Below, one piece after another: positions 25,971 to 35,462 of a DNA stretch of 64,000 nucleotides. The notes below the pieces were generated by a model. It was given only the letters and a program-made list of their open reading frames with translations. It made no database searches and was not told where the DNA came from. This DNA is from Halorubrum laminariae. Its GTDB lineage: Archaea > Halobacteriota > Halobacteria > Halobacteriales > Haloferacaceae. Numbering within the stretch: position 1 is the first letter of the stretch; every line of letters starts with the position of its first letter. A program made the position numbers and the translations under genes. The stretch is from the NCBI RefSeq assembly GCF_024494655.1, contig NZ_JANHDL010000007.1:62001-126000 (forward strand), given 5' to 3'.

Positions 25971-27347
25971 TCAGATCACCTCCCCAAGGGTGGTGACGAG
26001 GTCGTCCGCCCGCGCCGCGTTCAGGTCCGTCACACACACCTGCAGCAGATGTTCGCCTATCACGTGGACGGCGAACCCTTCCGCTTCCAGATCCTCGGCG
26101 ACGGCCGCCGCGGGCTGGTCGACGCGCACCGCGAACTCGCGGACATGATGGCGGTTGTGGACGGGTGCGGCCGCGCCTGTGAGGTCGTCGATCGCGTCGG
26201 CGAGGGCGGCCGCCTCGCGGATGCAGTCGTTCGCGAGGTCGACGAGTCCGTTCGGCCCGAGCGTCGCCGCGTGGATCGCCGCGCGCAGCGCGACCCACGC
26301 CTGGTTCGTGCAGATGTTCGAGGTCGCACGCTCCTTGCGGATGTGCTGTTCGCGGGTCTGGAGCGTGAGCGTGAACGCGCGGTCGCCGCCCGATTCGGCG
26401 GCGTCGCCGCCTCTGTCTCGCGCCCCCTCCGGCGGCGCGCGTTCCTCGCTCGCGCCCACGAGTCGTCCGGGGACCTGCCGGATGAAGTCGTCGCTGCAGG
26501 CGAAGATACCGAGTCCCATTCCGTACGCGGTCGGGAGCCCGAGCGCGCCGGCCTCCCCGACGACCACGTCGGCCCCGACGCTCGCCGGCTCTTGCAGCAC
26601 TGCGAGCGAGACCACGTCTGAGCCGAGCGCGAACAGTGCATCGGCGTCGTCTGCGACCTCGCCGATCGCCGCGAGTCGCTCCTCGACACAGCCGCGGACC
26701 GTCGGATTCTCGGCGTACACCATGACCACGTCCGAGTCCGCCCGCTCCGCCAGCGCGTCGACATCGGCGTTCCCGTCGTCCATCGGGTACGATTCGACGG
26801 TCAACTCCGCGCCGGCACAGTAGTTCTCCAGCACCGCTTGCTTTCCCTCGCGCAACTGGGCCGGGACGAGCACGACATCTCCTGATGTCGATCGGACCCG
26901 GTCCGCGAGCGTCGCTGCCTCGCCGAGCGCGGTCGCCGCGTCGTACATCGAGCAGTTCGCCACGTCGAGCCCCGTGAGTTCGACGAGGATCGACTGGTAC
27001 TCGAACAGCGCTTGGAGGAACCCCTGTGATATCTCCGGCTGGTACTGCGTGTAGCTCGTGAGGAACTCGGCGCGGTCCGAGAGGTGATCGACGACGCTCG
27101 GCACGTAGTGGCCGTAGTGGCCGCGACCGAGGAACTCCGTGAGGTCGTCGTTGCGGTCGAACAGTCGGGCGCACTCCGCGCGGATCTCGCGTTCACTCCG
27201 GGAGTCGATGCCAAACTCGCCGTCAAACGCGACCGAGTCAGGGATGTCGAACAGCGCCTCCTCGTCGTCGACGCCGATCGCAGAGAGCATCTTCGCGGTC
27301 TCGGCGTCGGTATGCGGTGCGTACGGGCTGCCGTCGGCTCGGCTCAT
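25971..27347 (-). CDS. gcvPA: Glycine dehydrogenase (decarboxylating) subunit 1
   Basis: Alpha subunit of the split P protein; with GcvPB it decarboxylates glycine and loads the aminomethyl group on GcvH. Seen: [50 protein letters not shown] and [19 protein letters not shown] sequence. 458 aa is normal. The start at 27347 lies 119 bp downstream of gcvH. The following gene abuts it directly. Confidence 0.96.
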   Translation of the reverse strand: MSRADGSPYAPHTDAETAKMLSAIGVDDEEALFDIPDSVAFDGEFGIDSRSEREIRAECARLFDRNDDLTEFLGRGHYGHYVPSVVDHLSDRAEFLTSYTQYQPEISQGFLQALFEYQSILVELTGLDVANCSMYDAATALGEAATLADRVRSTSGDVVLVPAQLREGKQAVLENYCAGAELTVESYPMDDGNADVDALAERADSDVVMVYAENPTVRGCVEERLAAIGEVADDADALFALGSDVVSLAVLQEPASVGADVVVGEAGALGLPTAYGMGLGIFACSDDFIRQVPGRLVGASEERAPPEGARDRGGDAAESGGDRAFTLTLQTREQHIRKERATSNICTNQAWVALRAAIHAATLGPNGLVDLANDCIREAAALADAIDDLTGAAAPVHNRHHVREFAVRVDQPAAAVAEDLEAEGFAVHVIGEHLLQVCVTDLNAARADDLVTTLGEVI

Positions 27348-27466
27348 TGACTCACTCCGAGGGCGGTGGTGCCGCCGCCGGTGGCGTCGCCGTCGGTCAC
27401 GCGTCCGGGCTCCGTCCGTCCGTCGCGGGATTGCAGTGTCATCGGTGTTGCGCTCTCATCATCGTT

Positions 27467-27844
27467 TCAGGCGATCTGGTCGCGGTACGCGTCCGCGTCG
27501 AGCAGTTCGTCGGATTCGCCGTCGAGGTCGACTTCGAGCAGCCAGCCGTCTCCGTACGGGTCGTCGTTGACGAGTTCGGGGCGGTCGAACAGTTCCTCGT
27601 TGACCGCGACGACTTCACCCGAGACGGGGGCGTACAGGTCGGAGACGGCCTTGATCGACTCGACCACGCCAAACGCCTCGCCGGCGGTGACGGTGTCGCC
27701 GACATCGGGAAGCTCGACGAAGACCACGTCGCCGAGTTCGTCCTGCGCGAAGTCGGAGACACCGATCCGAACGGTGCCGCCGTCCGCCGTGGTCCACTCG
27801 TGCGATTCCAGGTACCGTAACTCGTCGGGAACTTCGAAGCTCAT
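27467..27844 (-). CDS. gcvH: Glycine cleavage system H protein
   Basis: Lipoyl carrier that shuttles the aminomethyl group between P, T and L proteins. 125 aa. The lipoylated Lys is residue 65 in [15 protein letters not shown]. The start at 27844 ([17 protein letters not shown]) gives the normal length; a longer in-frame upstream ORF is Arg-rich and rejected. It heads the gcvH-gcvPA-gcvPB group, and the roughly 250-bp region upstream, shared with fen1, should hold the promoter. I see no glycine riboswitch there. Confidence 0.95.
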   Translation of the reverse strand: MSFEVPDELRYLESHEWTTADGGTVRIGVSDFAQDELGDVVFVELPDVGDTVTAGEAFGVVESIKAVSDLYAPVSGEVVAVNEELFDRPELVNDDPYGDGWLLEVDLDGESDELLDADAYRDQIA

Positions 27845-28098
27845 TGGTAAGGGGGGTCGTCGCGGCGCGCTCGGGCTGCTGTGATCGGGGTCGCCACGCC
27901 GCCGCGGTCGAGCCGACTCATTCGACTGTCTGCCGACGAGCGTTGCCGTCGAGCGCTGGTCCACGACACGTGTGGTCACCAGTTCAGACGACGAGGAAAT
28001 AAAAGGTATGTTCCGGTTCCCGGTCGCACTGAGTCATCTCGTCGGCCGCGCGAGCGATCCGATTCTCCACTCGCCGCTCGGCGCTTCTTCCCTCGCCG

Positions 28099-29076
28099 TC
28101 ACGTCCAGCGATCGAGGCCGGTCTGGACTTGCGATTCCGCGATCCGTTCGAAACCGCGTTCCACCTCGTCGGCCGCGACGCCCCACTCGTCGACGACGTA
28201 CGCACGGGCGGCCTCCACGTCCGGGTTCACCGACGTGTCAATATCGACATCGATCGCTGGCGGGTCCATAAACAGGTCGCGGATCGCTTCGGCGTTCGGA
28301 ATATCGGCGTCGCGGTCGGCGAGAACTCCCCACAGGTCTCCGTGTTCTCTCACCGCCGTCACCGCCGTCTTCGGGCCGATCCCGTGGATTCCCTCGTTGA
28401 AGTCGGTCCCGCACAGCATGGCCGCGTCGATCAGTCCCTGCCGGTCGAGTCCGAGTTCGTCGAGCGTCGCCACCAAATCCATCAGCTCCGGGTTACCTTT
28501 GCTCGTCAGCTGTCGGAGGGTCGTGGGCGCGCCGAACAACAGGGTATCGTAATCCTCGCTGCCGGCGTGGTCGACCGCGCCGGTCGCGGCCATGTGCGCG
28601 CACTGGGCTTCCCCCTCGGCCGGGGCCTCGACGGTCGGCACGTCGAGCAGCCGCAGCAGGTCGCGGGTGGTCTCGTGGATGGTCTCCGTGAGCCGCTGCG
28701 TGCGCGCTTCGAGCCGCGCGGCCTCGACGGCGTCGCCGCGCTCCGCCGCCGCCGCTCGCCGCTCCTCGGCCGCCTCGCGTTTCGCCCGCCGGTCTGCCAC
28801 CTCGTCCGCCTTCAGATCCGTCACGTCCCCGTCGAACACCAATACCGGTATCAGGTCGTGTTCGAAGAACTTCGGAAGCCCCTGAACGATCCCGATCAGG
28901 TTCGCCACTTCCATGCCATCATCGGTCGTGTACACCTCGTCTGCCGTCCACTTGACCGTCGTCGTGAGGTAGCGGTACAGCCAGTTGTGCGCGTCGACGG
29001 CGACGACGCTCCCATCGATGTCCGCAAAGGTCACGTCGCGAATGGCAGCGAGGTCGCGCAAGTCCGCGTTTCCCAT
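28099..29076 (-). CDS. fen1: Flap endonuclease 1
   Basis: Structure-specific 5' nuclease that removes flaps in Okazaki-fragment maturation and repair. A 325-aa protein starting [10 protein letters not shown]; this ATG (29076) is preferred over a GTG three codons upstream, matching the usual family N-terminus. Metal-binding acids lie in [35 protein letters not shown] and CGTDFNEG. The C-terminal QTGLDRWT is the PCNA-interacting (PIP) motif. Confidence 0.95.
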   Translation of the reverse strand: MGNADLRDLAAIRDVTFADIDGSVVAVDAHNWLYRYLTTTVKWTADEVYTTDDGMEVANLIGIVQGLPKFFEHDLIPVLVFDGDVTDLKADEVADRRAKREAAEERRAAAAERGDAVEAARLEARTQRLTETIHETTRDLLRLLDVPTVEAPAEGEAQCAHMAATGAVDHAGSEDYDTLLFGAPTTLRQLTSKGNPELMDLVATLDELGLDRQGLIDAAMLCGTDFNEGIHGIGPKTAVTAVREHGDLWGVLADRDADIPNAEAIRDLFMDPPAIDVDIDTSVNPDVEAARAYVVDEWGVAADEVERGFERIAESQVQTGLDRWT

Positions 29077-29169
29077 GCCCGACACTCGTGGTGGCCGGTG
29101 AAATATCGACCGCTCCGACTGCCGATTGTGAGGCGTTTATGTGCGTCAGTCGACTAGGGAAGCCATCGA

Positions 29170-29835
29170 ATGGTCTCGCCGTTCGACGTGTTGAAAGTCG
29201 ACGAGGACGCCGACGAGGCGACGATCGAACGGGCCTACCGGGAGCGCATCAAGCAGGCTCACCCCGATCAGGGGGGGACCCTCGAAGAGTTCCAGCTCGT
29301 CAGACGCGCGTACCGCGAACTCGACGACAGAGACGAGAACGGCGACGAGCGCGCAACAGACGATGACGACACGGACGTCGCCGACATCGACCTGACCGAC
29401 GAGGACGGTGACGCCGAGGTGGAGCCGGTCCGCGTGGAGTTCCTCGATTACGAGGTGCTCGACGACTACGGCTGGTCGCTCGACGACGGCGACCTGTTCC
29501 GGAAGGCGTCGCACGCGGACCTCGACGAGTCAGAGCACGGACGACTGCTCGTCCAGCCGGACGAGAGCCTGCTCGAAGGGGCTGAAAACCGCGGGTTCGG
29601 GTGGCCATTTTCGTGTCGAGGCGGGGCCTGTGCCAACTGCGCCGTCTACCTCGTCGAGGGCGAGATTTCACAGCCCGCGAACCACATCATGCCTGACGAT
29701 CTCGCCGATCGCGGGTTCCGACTCTCCTGTAACGGCTATCCGGTGAGCGACGAGCTCCGAGTCGTGTTCAACGTCAAACACCTCGACGAACTCGACGACC
29801 TCATCCTCCCGCCGGGACCGTTCACGCGACGGTGA
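29170..29835 (+). CDS. J-domain / [2Fe-2S] ferredoxin fusion
   Basis: A 221-aa two-domain protein. Residues 1-52 form a DnaJ-type J domain with the HPD loop (31-33) that stimulates Hsp70 (DnaK). An acidic linker (about 55-85) leads to a halophilic plant-type ferredoxin (about 88-215) with its acidic insert (YEVLDDYGWSLDDGDLF) and cluster ligands Cys149, Cys154, Cys157 and Cys187 (CRGGACANC, then LSC). It could recruit DnaK to Fe-S cluster handling; that role is inference from domain pairing. I recall similar fusions annotated in other haloarchaea. Confidence 0.93.
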   Translation: MVSPFDVLKVDEDADEATIERAYRERIKQAHPDQGGTLEEFQLVRRAYRELDDRDENGDERATDDDDTDVADIDLTDEDGDAEVEPVRVEFLDYEVLDDYGWSLDDGDLFRKASHADLDESEHGRLLVQPDESLLEGAENRGFGWPFSCRGGACANCAVYLVEGEISQPANHIMPDDLADRGFRLSCNGYPVSDELRVVFNVKHLDELDDLILPPGPFTRR

Positions 29836-29854
29836 ATTCCTGCGATCCGAGCGC

Positions 29855-32053
29855 TCAGAACGCGTCTGCGACCGCGGCGACGATCGCGTCCTCGACGGCG
29901 TCGCGCTCGCCCGAGAGGAACTCGATTTTGCCCTCACGGAGGCCGGCAGTGGTGACGTCGGCGGCGGGCGCGATCTCCGCCGCGCGCGCGGCCACGTCGC
30001 GGATCGACACGTCCGCGGTGGTCCGCAGGTACAGCTCGTCGGTGCCGATGCCGACGGTCGCGTACGCCTCGCCGTTCGCGTTCCGGCGGTGGAGGTCGTC
30101 GAGAAGCAGCGGCGTCGGCGGGAAGTCGTAGCGGTGCGTGTAGCCGTCGGTGTCGAGCAGCGCGAACTCGACGCCGTCGACAGCTTCGGTGACGACGTTC
30201 TCGCTCGCGGTGCCGACCTCCGTCTCCAGCTTCTCGCGGAACTGCTCTGAGACGTGTGCGGCTAGGTTCCCGCTGTCGTCGAACAGCAGATCGGTGACGA
30301 GTTCGCGTTTGTCTTGGTACGACTGGTAGTACGCCTCAAGCGCGACCGCCTCGCGAAGCTCCGCGACGCGCTCGGCGTCGTAGCCGGCGGAGCGGGCGAG
30401 GTCGACGTAGCGGTCGGGCGTCTCGTCCCAGTAGCTCACGGCGGGGAGGTGCCGGAGGTCGGAGCGGACCTCGTCGTTGACCGCGGAGGCCAGCGATGCG
30501 ACGAGCGCGCCGGTCGAGAGGTCGGCGTCGACGCCGTCGATTTCGGGCGACACGAGCGTGTCGACCGCCTCTCGCGTCTCGGCATCCGCGACCTCAGCGT
30601 CGACGACAACCGCGTCGACGCCGTAGACGGAGAGCAGTTCGATCCCGTCAGCGGACTCCACCGTCGAGCCGGTTCCGACGAGCAGGAACAGCGGGAGCTT
30701 CTCGTCGTGACGGTCGCGGTCCTGTAACATTCTGGTCGCGTCGTTCGTCGCCGCGTCCATGTCGTACACCGGATCTTCGAGCGGTCGCCGAGTGAAGTAG
30801 TGATACTCGGCGTCACTTTTCGCATGCTCGTCGCGGATCAGCGGGAGGACGGCGCGCTCGACGGCCGCGCCGGCGACGTAGCCGTCGGCGGTGGCGGGGT
30901 GACGCACGACGATCGGACGCGATTCGAGGACGGCGCGACGGACCGCCTCGGCGGCATCGAGCAGCCCGTCTGCGAGCTGCGCGACCGCTTCGTCGCCCGC
31001 GAGCGGCTGTAGCCCCTCGGGACGCGCCTCGGCGGTGAGCGCCTCGGCGAGTCGACGACGGACCGCCTCGGCCTCCTCGCCGTCAAGCAGGACGAGCGCC
31101 TCCGATTCGACCTGCACGTCGCCGCGGTGGCTCTCGACGCCGCCGTCGATCCGTACCGCATCGCCGACCTCGACGTTCGGATGCGCGCGGACGCCGGGCT
31201 CGACGAACGCGGCCACGTCGACGACGCCGGTTTCGTCGCCGATCTCGAACACCGTTGGACCGCCGGTCTGCCGGACGCCGACGACCTCGCCGTCGATCCG
31301 AACCGATTCGCCGATGGCGTCGGAGAGCGTGCCGATCTCGACCCGTTCGTGGTCGTCGTCGGGGCTGCCGATATCGTCGCCTTCCGCCGCTTCGATCGCG
31401 GGGTCGCGGTCGTCGATTTCGTCGTCGTCCGCAGAGGCGACCGCGTCGGACTCTGCCTCGCCGCCGGTGTCGTCTGCGGCGTCGCCGTCCTGTTCCGCGT
31501 CGGCGACATCGGCGGGCTCGAATTCACTCGTCTCCGGTTCGCTGGCGTCTACGTCGTTAGCCCCTGAGTCGTTCGATTCGACCTCCGTCGCAGAGCCGGC
31601 CGACTCGTCTCGATCGGCGGTGTCGGCGTCTGCGTCTGCCTCGTCCTCGTCATCGCCGTCATCGACCGCTTCCGGGAGGTGTTCCGTGTCGCCGTCCTGT
31701 ACGAGGATGCCGCGGAACTCGCGGTCGGCCTGCCGGATCGACCACCCGAGGTCGATGTTCCCGTTGTCGCGGACGCCCTTCACTTGGACGAACACGTCGT
31801 CGCCGGGTTCCCAGTCGAGGCTGTCGAGTCGTCGGTCGAGCTCTGACCGGTGGAGGAGTCCGGTCACGCCGGGCGCGAGGTCGACGAAGACGCCGAACTC
31901 GGCGTAGCCGTCGACGACGCCGCGGTAGAATCTGCTCGGAACGAGTTGGTCGGGGGAGTTTCCTCGGAAGTCGAAGGCGACGTCTTCTTGGTGTGAATCG
32001 CAGATACGACCGCCACCGTCGACGGCGACGCCACAGATGATACAGGATCCCAT
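29855..32053 (-). CDS. S1-OB-DHH (RecJ-like) protein with degenerate catalytic motifs
   Basis: A 732-aa nucleic-acid protein. Zinc knuckle CIICGVAVDGGGRICDSH (1-21); S1 domain (about 42-108); an acidic linker of about 110 residues; OB fold (about 245-320); DHH/DHHA1 region from about 378 to the end. The first DHH motif reads HPATADGYVAG (385-395), where an active RecJ/GAN has Asp-x-Asp-Gly, so one metal ligand is Thr. The usual DHH triad is replaced near VVVDAEVAD. It could be inactive or Cdc45-like. Single gene converging with the J-ferredoxin. Confidence 0.85.
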   Translation of the reverse strand: MGSCIICGVAVDGGGRICDSHQEDVAFDFRGNSPDQLVPSRFYRGVVDGYAEFGVFVDLAPGVTGLLHRSELDRRLDSLDWEPGDDVFVQVKGVRDNGNIDLGWSIRQADREFRGILVQDGDTEHLPEAVDDGDDEDEADADADTADRDESAGSATEVESNDSGANDVDASEPETSEFEPADVADAEQDGDAADDTGGEAESDAVASADDDEIDDRDPAIEAAEGDDIGSPDDDHERVEIGTLSDAIGESVRIDGEVVGVRQTGGPTVFEIGDETGVVDVAAFVEPGVRAHPNVEVGDAVRIDGGVESHRGDVQVESEALVLLDGEEAEAVRRRLAEALTAEARPEGLQPLAGDEAVAQLADGLLDAAEAVRRAVLESRPIVVRHPATADGYVAGAAVERAVLPLIRDEHAKSDAEYHYFTRRPLEDPVYDMDAATNDATRMLQDRDRHDEKLPLFLLVGTGSTVESADGIELLSVYGVDAVVVDAEVADAETREAVDTLVSPEIDGVDADLSTGALVASLASAVNDEVRSDLRHLPAVSYWDETPDRYVDLARSAGYDAERVAELREAVALEAYYQSYQDKRELVTDLLFDDSGNLAAHVSEQFREKLETEVGTASENVVTEAVDGVEFALLDTDGYTHRYDFPPTPLLLDDLHRRNANGEAYATVGIGTDELYLRTTADVSIRDVAARAAEIAPAADVTTAGLREGKIEFLSGERDAVEDAIVAAVADAF

Positions 32054-32195
32054 TTGAGTACACCGAGAGTCTCGGGCCTAAAACGGTTGTCGAAACCCGT
32101 GTGAGAGCACACGGCCGAAACCCGCTGGGATCGGCCCTCGCAGAGTGGCCGTGACAGACCGTGTGACACACACGGATAGCTCGGCCGCGTCGTCT

Positions 32196-32810
32196 TCATC
32201 CGAGCACGGCTCGGACCGCCGCGATGACCCGATATCCGACGCCGTACCCGAGAACGGCCGGCGGGAGTCCCGCGACGACCGCTCGGGGGAGCGTGAGCCG
32301 GTGGACGGTCCGGATCCCGAACACGAACAGTACCACGGCGTACGCGCCGCAGACGACGCGAAGCGCCGGAACTGGCGGCCCGGCGAGCGCCATCGGGGAA
32401 CTCGCGTACGCGACCACCTGTACCGTCTGGCTCACACCGGCTCGATCACGGAGGACCCATCCGTCGTCGTACGCGACGCTGGCGATCACCACGGACAGCG
32501 TCGCGACGGCCGCAGTCAGATGGAGTCCGACCGGTGCCGCGAGCGCGACGACGAGGAGCAGCACGACGAGCGCGGAGACCGCAACCGAATCGACGACGCC
32601 GGGAACTGCCGACGGCTCCGCGAGGATCCAGCCCAGCGTGTACGCGGCGGCGACGGTGACCGCGAACGTCAACGCGGGAGCCTGATCGCCGGGACTCACG
32701 CCGTTCGAGAACAGTTGTCGGGGACGGACGAGCGTCGCGACCCACGCGCGAGCGATTCCGCTCGGTCCGCGAGCGCGTCCGCCGGTCGGATCGTCGATCC
32801 ACGAGGTCAC
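32196..32810 (-). CDS. YIP1-family membrane protein
   Basis: A 204-aa integral membrane protein with a short cytoplasmic N-terminus (about 1-30, including WVATLVRPRQLFSNGV), a motif typical of archaeal Yip1-like proteins, and about five hydrophobic helices, with a conserved-looking VQVVAYASSPMAL segment near 130. Function in archaea is unknown; eukaryotic Yip1 acts in vesicle traffic, which should not be assumed here. Separate transcript, next to the S1-DHH gene. Confidence 0.75.
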   Translation of the reverse strand: MTSWIDDPTGGRARGPSGIARAWVATLVRPRQLFSNGVSPGDQAPALTFAVTVAAAYTLGWILAEPSAVPGVVDSVAVSALVVLLLVVALAAPVGLHLTAAVATLSVVIASVAYDDGWVLRDRAGVSQTVQVVAYASSPMALAGPPVPALRVVCGAYAVVLFVFGIRTVHRLTLPRAVVAGLPPAVLGYGVGYRVIAAVRAVLG

Positions 32811-32916
32811 GGCGGCTCATTGGGGCGGACAGCATAACGCCGTTCCGATCCCCGGCTATCTCACGTGATAACTGGCGGGTAACTGATTATACGGTGCACG
32901 TCGGAGGTACGGCCGA

Positions 32917-33384
32917 ATGCGCGTGCTCCGACACGACGATCGAGGGTTCACGCCGCTCGCCGGTTCGGGGCTGCTCGTCGGCATCGTCGTGGTGCTTCTG
33001 GCGCTCGTCGGTGCCGCGATGATCGGCCTCATCGACGGCGTCGCCCCCCCGGACGCCGAGTTCGAGGCGGAACAAGACGGAGGCGAACTCGTCATCGTCG
33101 CCGGCGGTCCCGATCCGGTTCCCGCACAGGAGCTGTACGTCCGCGGCGAGGATCCGGACGGGAACGTTCAGTTCGGCAGGTGGCCGGGCGACGGCGTGGT
33201 CCAGCCGGGTGATCGGGTGCCGGTTCCGAACGCGACCGGCAACGAGCAGTTCGAGGTCGTCTGGGAGCCGGTGGCGTTCGACACCCGCGAGACCTTGGGG
33301 CGGTACGACGGCGAGGAGTCGAACATCGAGGAGTGGTCCGAGAACGGGTCCGGCCGCGATCCGCTCGGCGCGACCGGCGTCTGA
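32917..33384 (+). CDS. Pilin-like secreted protein with type IV pilin N-terminus
   Basis: A 155-aa protein with a class III-like signal: RHDDRG then FTPLAGSGLLVGIVVVLLALVGAAMIGL, so the likely prepilin cleavage is after Gly10 followed by a long hydrophobic helix. The extracellular part (about 40-155) has DGGELVIVAGGPDPVPAQELYV, which is like the haloarchaeal pilin beta domain. No polymer partner genes are adjacent. A TATA-like GATTATAC is centred 28 nt before the ATG, and GGAGGT lies 8 nt before it, so translation may use either mode. Confidence 0.75.
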   Translation: MRVLRHDDRGFTPLAGSGLLVGIVVVLLALVGAAMIGLIDGVAPPDAEFEAEQDGGELVIVAGGPDPVPAQELYVRGEDPDGNVQFGRWPGDGVVQPGDRVPVPNATGNEQFEVVWEPVAFDTRETLGRYDGEESNIEEWSENGSGRDPLGATGV

Positions 33385-33441
33385 GCCGCGTCTGCGACCG
33401 AACCACATGAGGTTTTAACGGATGGAGCGTGTATGACCGGT

Positions 33442-34353
33442 ATGGGTATCCTCTCTCGCGCCTCTTACGTCATCCGCTCGAAGGTGAACGCCCTCCTCAA
33501 CCGAGCGGAGGACCCGACGGAGTCGCTCGATTACTCGTACGAACAGATGCGCGACGAACTCCAAGACGTGAAACAGGGGATCGCCGACCTCACGACCCAG
33601 AAGAAGCGCTTGGAGATTCAACAGCGCAAGCTGGAGGAGAACGTCGAGAAGCACAACCGACAGGCGCGCGAGGCCGTCCAGCAGGACCGCGACGACCTCG
33701 CGCGCAAGGCCCTCGAAAAGAAGAAATCGAAGATGAGCCAGATCGAGGAGCTGGAAGGGCAGATCGCGGACTTGAACGACACCCAAGAACAGCTCGTCGA
33801 GAAGAAGAACAAGCTCCAGAATCGCATCGAGGAGTTCCGGACGAAGAAGGAGACGATGAAGGCCCGCTACGAGGCCGCGGAGGCATCCTCACGCGTCTCG
33901 GAGGCCATGACGGGTGTCGGCGACGAGATGGAAGACGTGAGCCGGTCCATCGAGCGCGCCGAAGAGCGAACCGAAGAGATGGAGGCGCGCGCGGAGGCGA
34001 TGGACGAGCTCGAAGACTCCGGTGCCTTCGAGGACGCGCTCTCCGACAAGGACAGCATCGACCGAGAGCTTGAGAGCCTCTCGACGAACAGCGAGGTCGA
34101 CGCCGAACTGGAGACGCTCAAAGGCGAACTCGGCAAAAGCGACGGAGCGGGCGACGGAGCGTCCGACAGCACCGACGAGGAGATCGACGCCGAACTGTCA
34201 GACATCGAAAGCGAGATCGACGCCGACGATCTGGAGTCGGAGGTAGACGACACCGCCGTCGCCGACGACGGCGACGCGAGCACAGAGGTCGACGCGGAAC
34301 TCGACGTCGAACTGGAAGACTCGGAGGCTGACGCCGACGAGCAGCGGAACTAA
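33442..34353 (+). CDS. pspA: Phage shock protein A (PspA/IM30/Vipp1 family)
   Basis: Membrane-stress protein of the ESCRT-III-related PspA family. The N-terminus MGILSRASYVIRSKVNALLNRAEDP is the amphipathic anchor and first helix. Long coiled coils follow (about 25-200), then an acidic disordered tail (about 210-303) rich in DAELE segments, longer than in bacterial PspA. The start at 33442 is preferred over the in-frame ATG at 33433 because a TTTTA element lies 27 nt before it. No PspB/C genes are adjacent. Confidence 0.92.
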   Translation: MGILSRASYVIRSKVNALLNRAEDPTESLDYSYEQMRDELQDVKQGIADLTTQKKRLEIQQRKLEENVEKHNRQAREAVQQDRDDLARKALEKKKSKMSQIEELEGQIADLNDTQEQLVEKKNKLQNRIEEFRTKKETMKARYEAAEASSRVSEAMTGVGDEMEDVSRSIERAEERTEEMEARAEAMDELEDSGAFEDALSDKDSIDRELESLSTNSEVDAELETLKGELGKSDGAGDGASDSTDEEIDAELSDIESEIDADDLESEVDDTAVADDGDASTEVDAELDVELEDSEADADEQRN

Positions 34354-34412
34354 CATTCGACGTTTGCTGCCCCGATCGCCACCGATTCACGTCTGACGAC
34401 TCGCGCTCTATT

Positions 34413-35462
34413 TTAGTTACCGCCGACCGGCCGAGCCCCGGTCCCCGCGCGATCCTGATCTACGAGCCGTATCTCGCCGTCGGGCATCTCGACTCCGTCG
34501 TAGGGATCGTCGGCGAGAAGCAGCGAGCCGTCGAGGTCAGCGTAGTCGAGCAGTGGTGCGAGCTGTGCGGCCGCCGCGATCGACGCGTTCGACTCGATCA
34601 TACAGCCCAGCATCACCTCCAGTCCGTGTGCCCGCGCGGCGGCGATCAGCCGCCGCGCCTCCAGCAGTCCGCCGGTCTTCATCAGCTTCAGGTTCGCGAT
34701 GTCACATCGGTCGGCGATCGCGGGGATGTCGGCGAGACTCACGCACGATTCGTCGGCGGCGATCGGGAGCGCCGAGCGCTCGTAGACGAACCGGAGCCCC
34801 TCGGGGTCGTCGGCGGACACCGGCTGCTCGACGAACTCCACGTCGCGGTCGGCGAGCCACGCGGTCTTTTCGACGGCCTCGCGGGGCGTCCACGCCTCGT
34901 TCGCGTCGACGCGGAGACGCACGTCCGGGGCGGCCTCGCGGACCGCGTCGACGAGGTCGCGGTCCCGGTCCGTGCCGAGCTTGAGTTTGAGTACCGGATA
35001 TCCGGCGTCTGCAGCGTCTGCGGCCTTCTCTCGGACGCGTTCGGTCGTGTCAAGTCCGACGGTGAACGACGTGGCCGGCATCCTCGACGGATCGAGTCCC
35101 CACAGCCGGTACAGCGGGACGCCGAGCCGCTTCGCGGCGAGGTCGTGGACCGCGATCGAGACGGCACAGCGGGCGGCCGGATTGCCGTTCACGACGCCCG
35201 CCATCCGGGATTCGATCTCGTGGAGCGCGTGCGGGTCGCCGACCGACTCAACGGCGGCGAGCAGATCCGGAAGGATCGCCTCTACCGTCGCGGCTGTCTC
35301 GCCGTAGTGCGCCGACGGCGCTGCCCCGCCGACGCCCGTCATCCCTCCCTCGTCCGTGACGCGGACGATCACGTTCTCCGCGTCGGTCTGGGTCCCCCGA
35401 GAGATCGTGAAGGGGTCCGAAAGCGGCATCGACACCCGTTCGAACTCGGCCTCTAGGGTCAT
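34413..35462 (-). CDS. dgcA: Enolase-superfamily dipeptide epimerase / N-acyl-glutamate racemase (DgcA-like)
   Basis: A 349-aa enolase-superfamily enzyme. Catalytic Lys in KLKLG; metal ligands in RVDANEAW, VEQPVS and AADES; second Lys in LKLMKTGGL; specificity end DLDGSLLLADDP, as in L-Ala-D/L-Glu epimerases. Its start overlaps the dgcN stop (ATGA). In marine Pseudoalteromonas a DgcA of this superfamily racemises N-acetyl-D-glutamate after DgcN acetylates D-glutamate (known from memory). The neighbour makes that role more likely than peptidoglycan dipeptide epimerisation, but the substrate is inferred. Confidence 0.85.
   Translation of the reverse strand: MTLEAEFERVSMPLSDPFTISRGTQTDAENVIVRVTDEGGMTGVGGAAPSAHYGETAATVEAILPDLLAAVESVGDPHALHEIESRMAGVVNGNPAARCAVSIAVHDLAAKRLGVPLYRLWGLDPSRMPATSFTVGLDTTERVREKAADAADAGYPVLKLKLGTDRDRDLVDAVREAAPDVRLRVDANEAWTPREAVEKTAWLADRDVEFVEQPVSADDPEGLRFVYERSALPIAADESCVSLADIPAIADRCDIANLKLMKTGGLLEARRLIAAARAHGLEVMLGCMIESNASIAAAAQLAPLLDYADLDGSLLLADDPYDGVEMPDGEIRLVDQDRAGTGARPVGGN

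Noticed and set aside
25486..27174. 562-codon minus-strand frame across gcvPB and gcvPA
   Set aside because: Out-of-frame shadow of gcvPA/gcvPB, Arg-rich, no recognisable domain.
27845..28098. Possible glycine riboswitch before gcvH
   Set aside because: No glycine-aptamer-like conserved core seen by eye, and such riboswitches are not known from haloarchaea; a covariance-model search would settle it.
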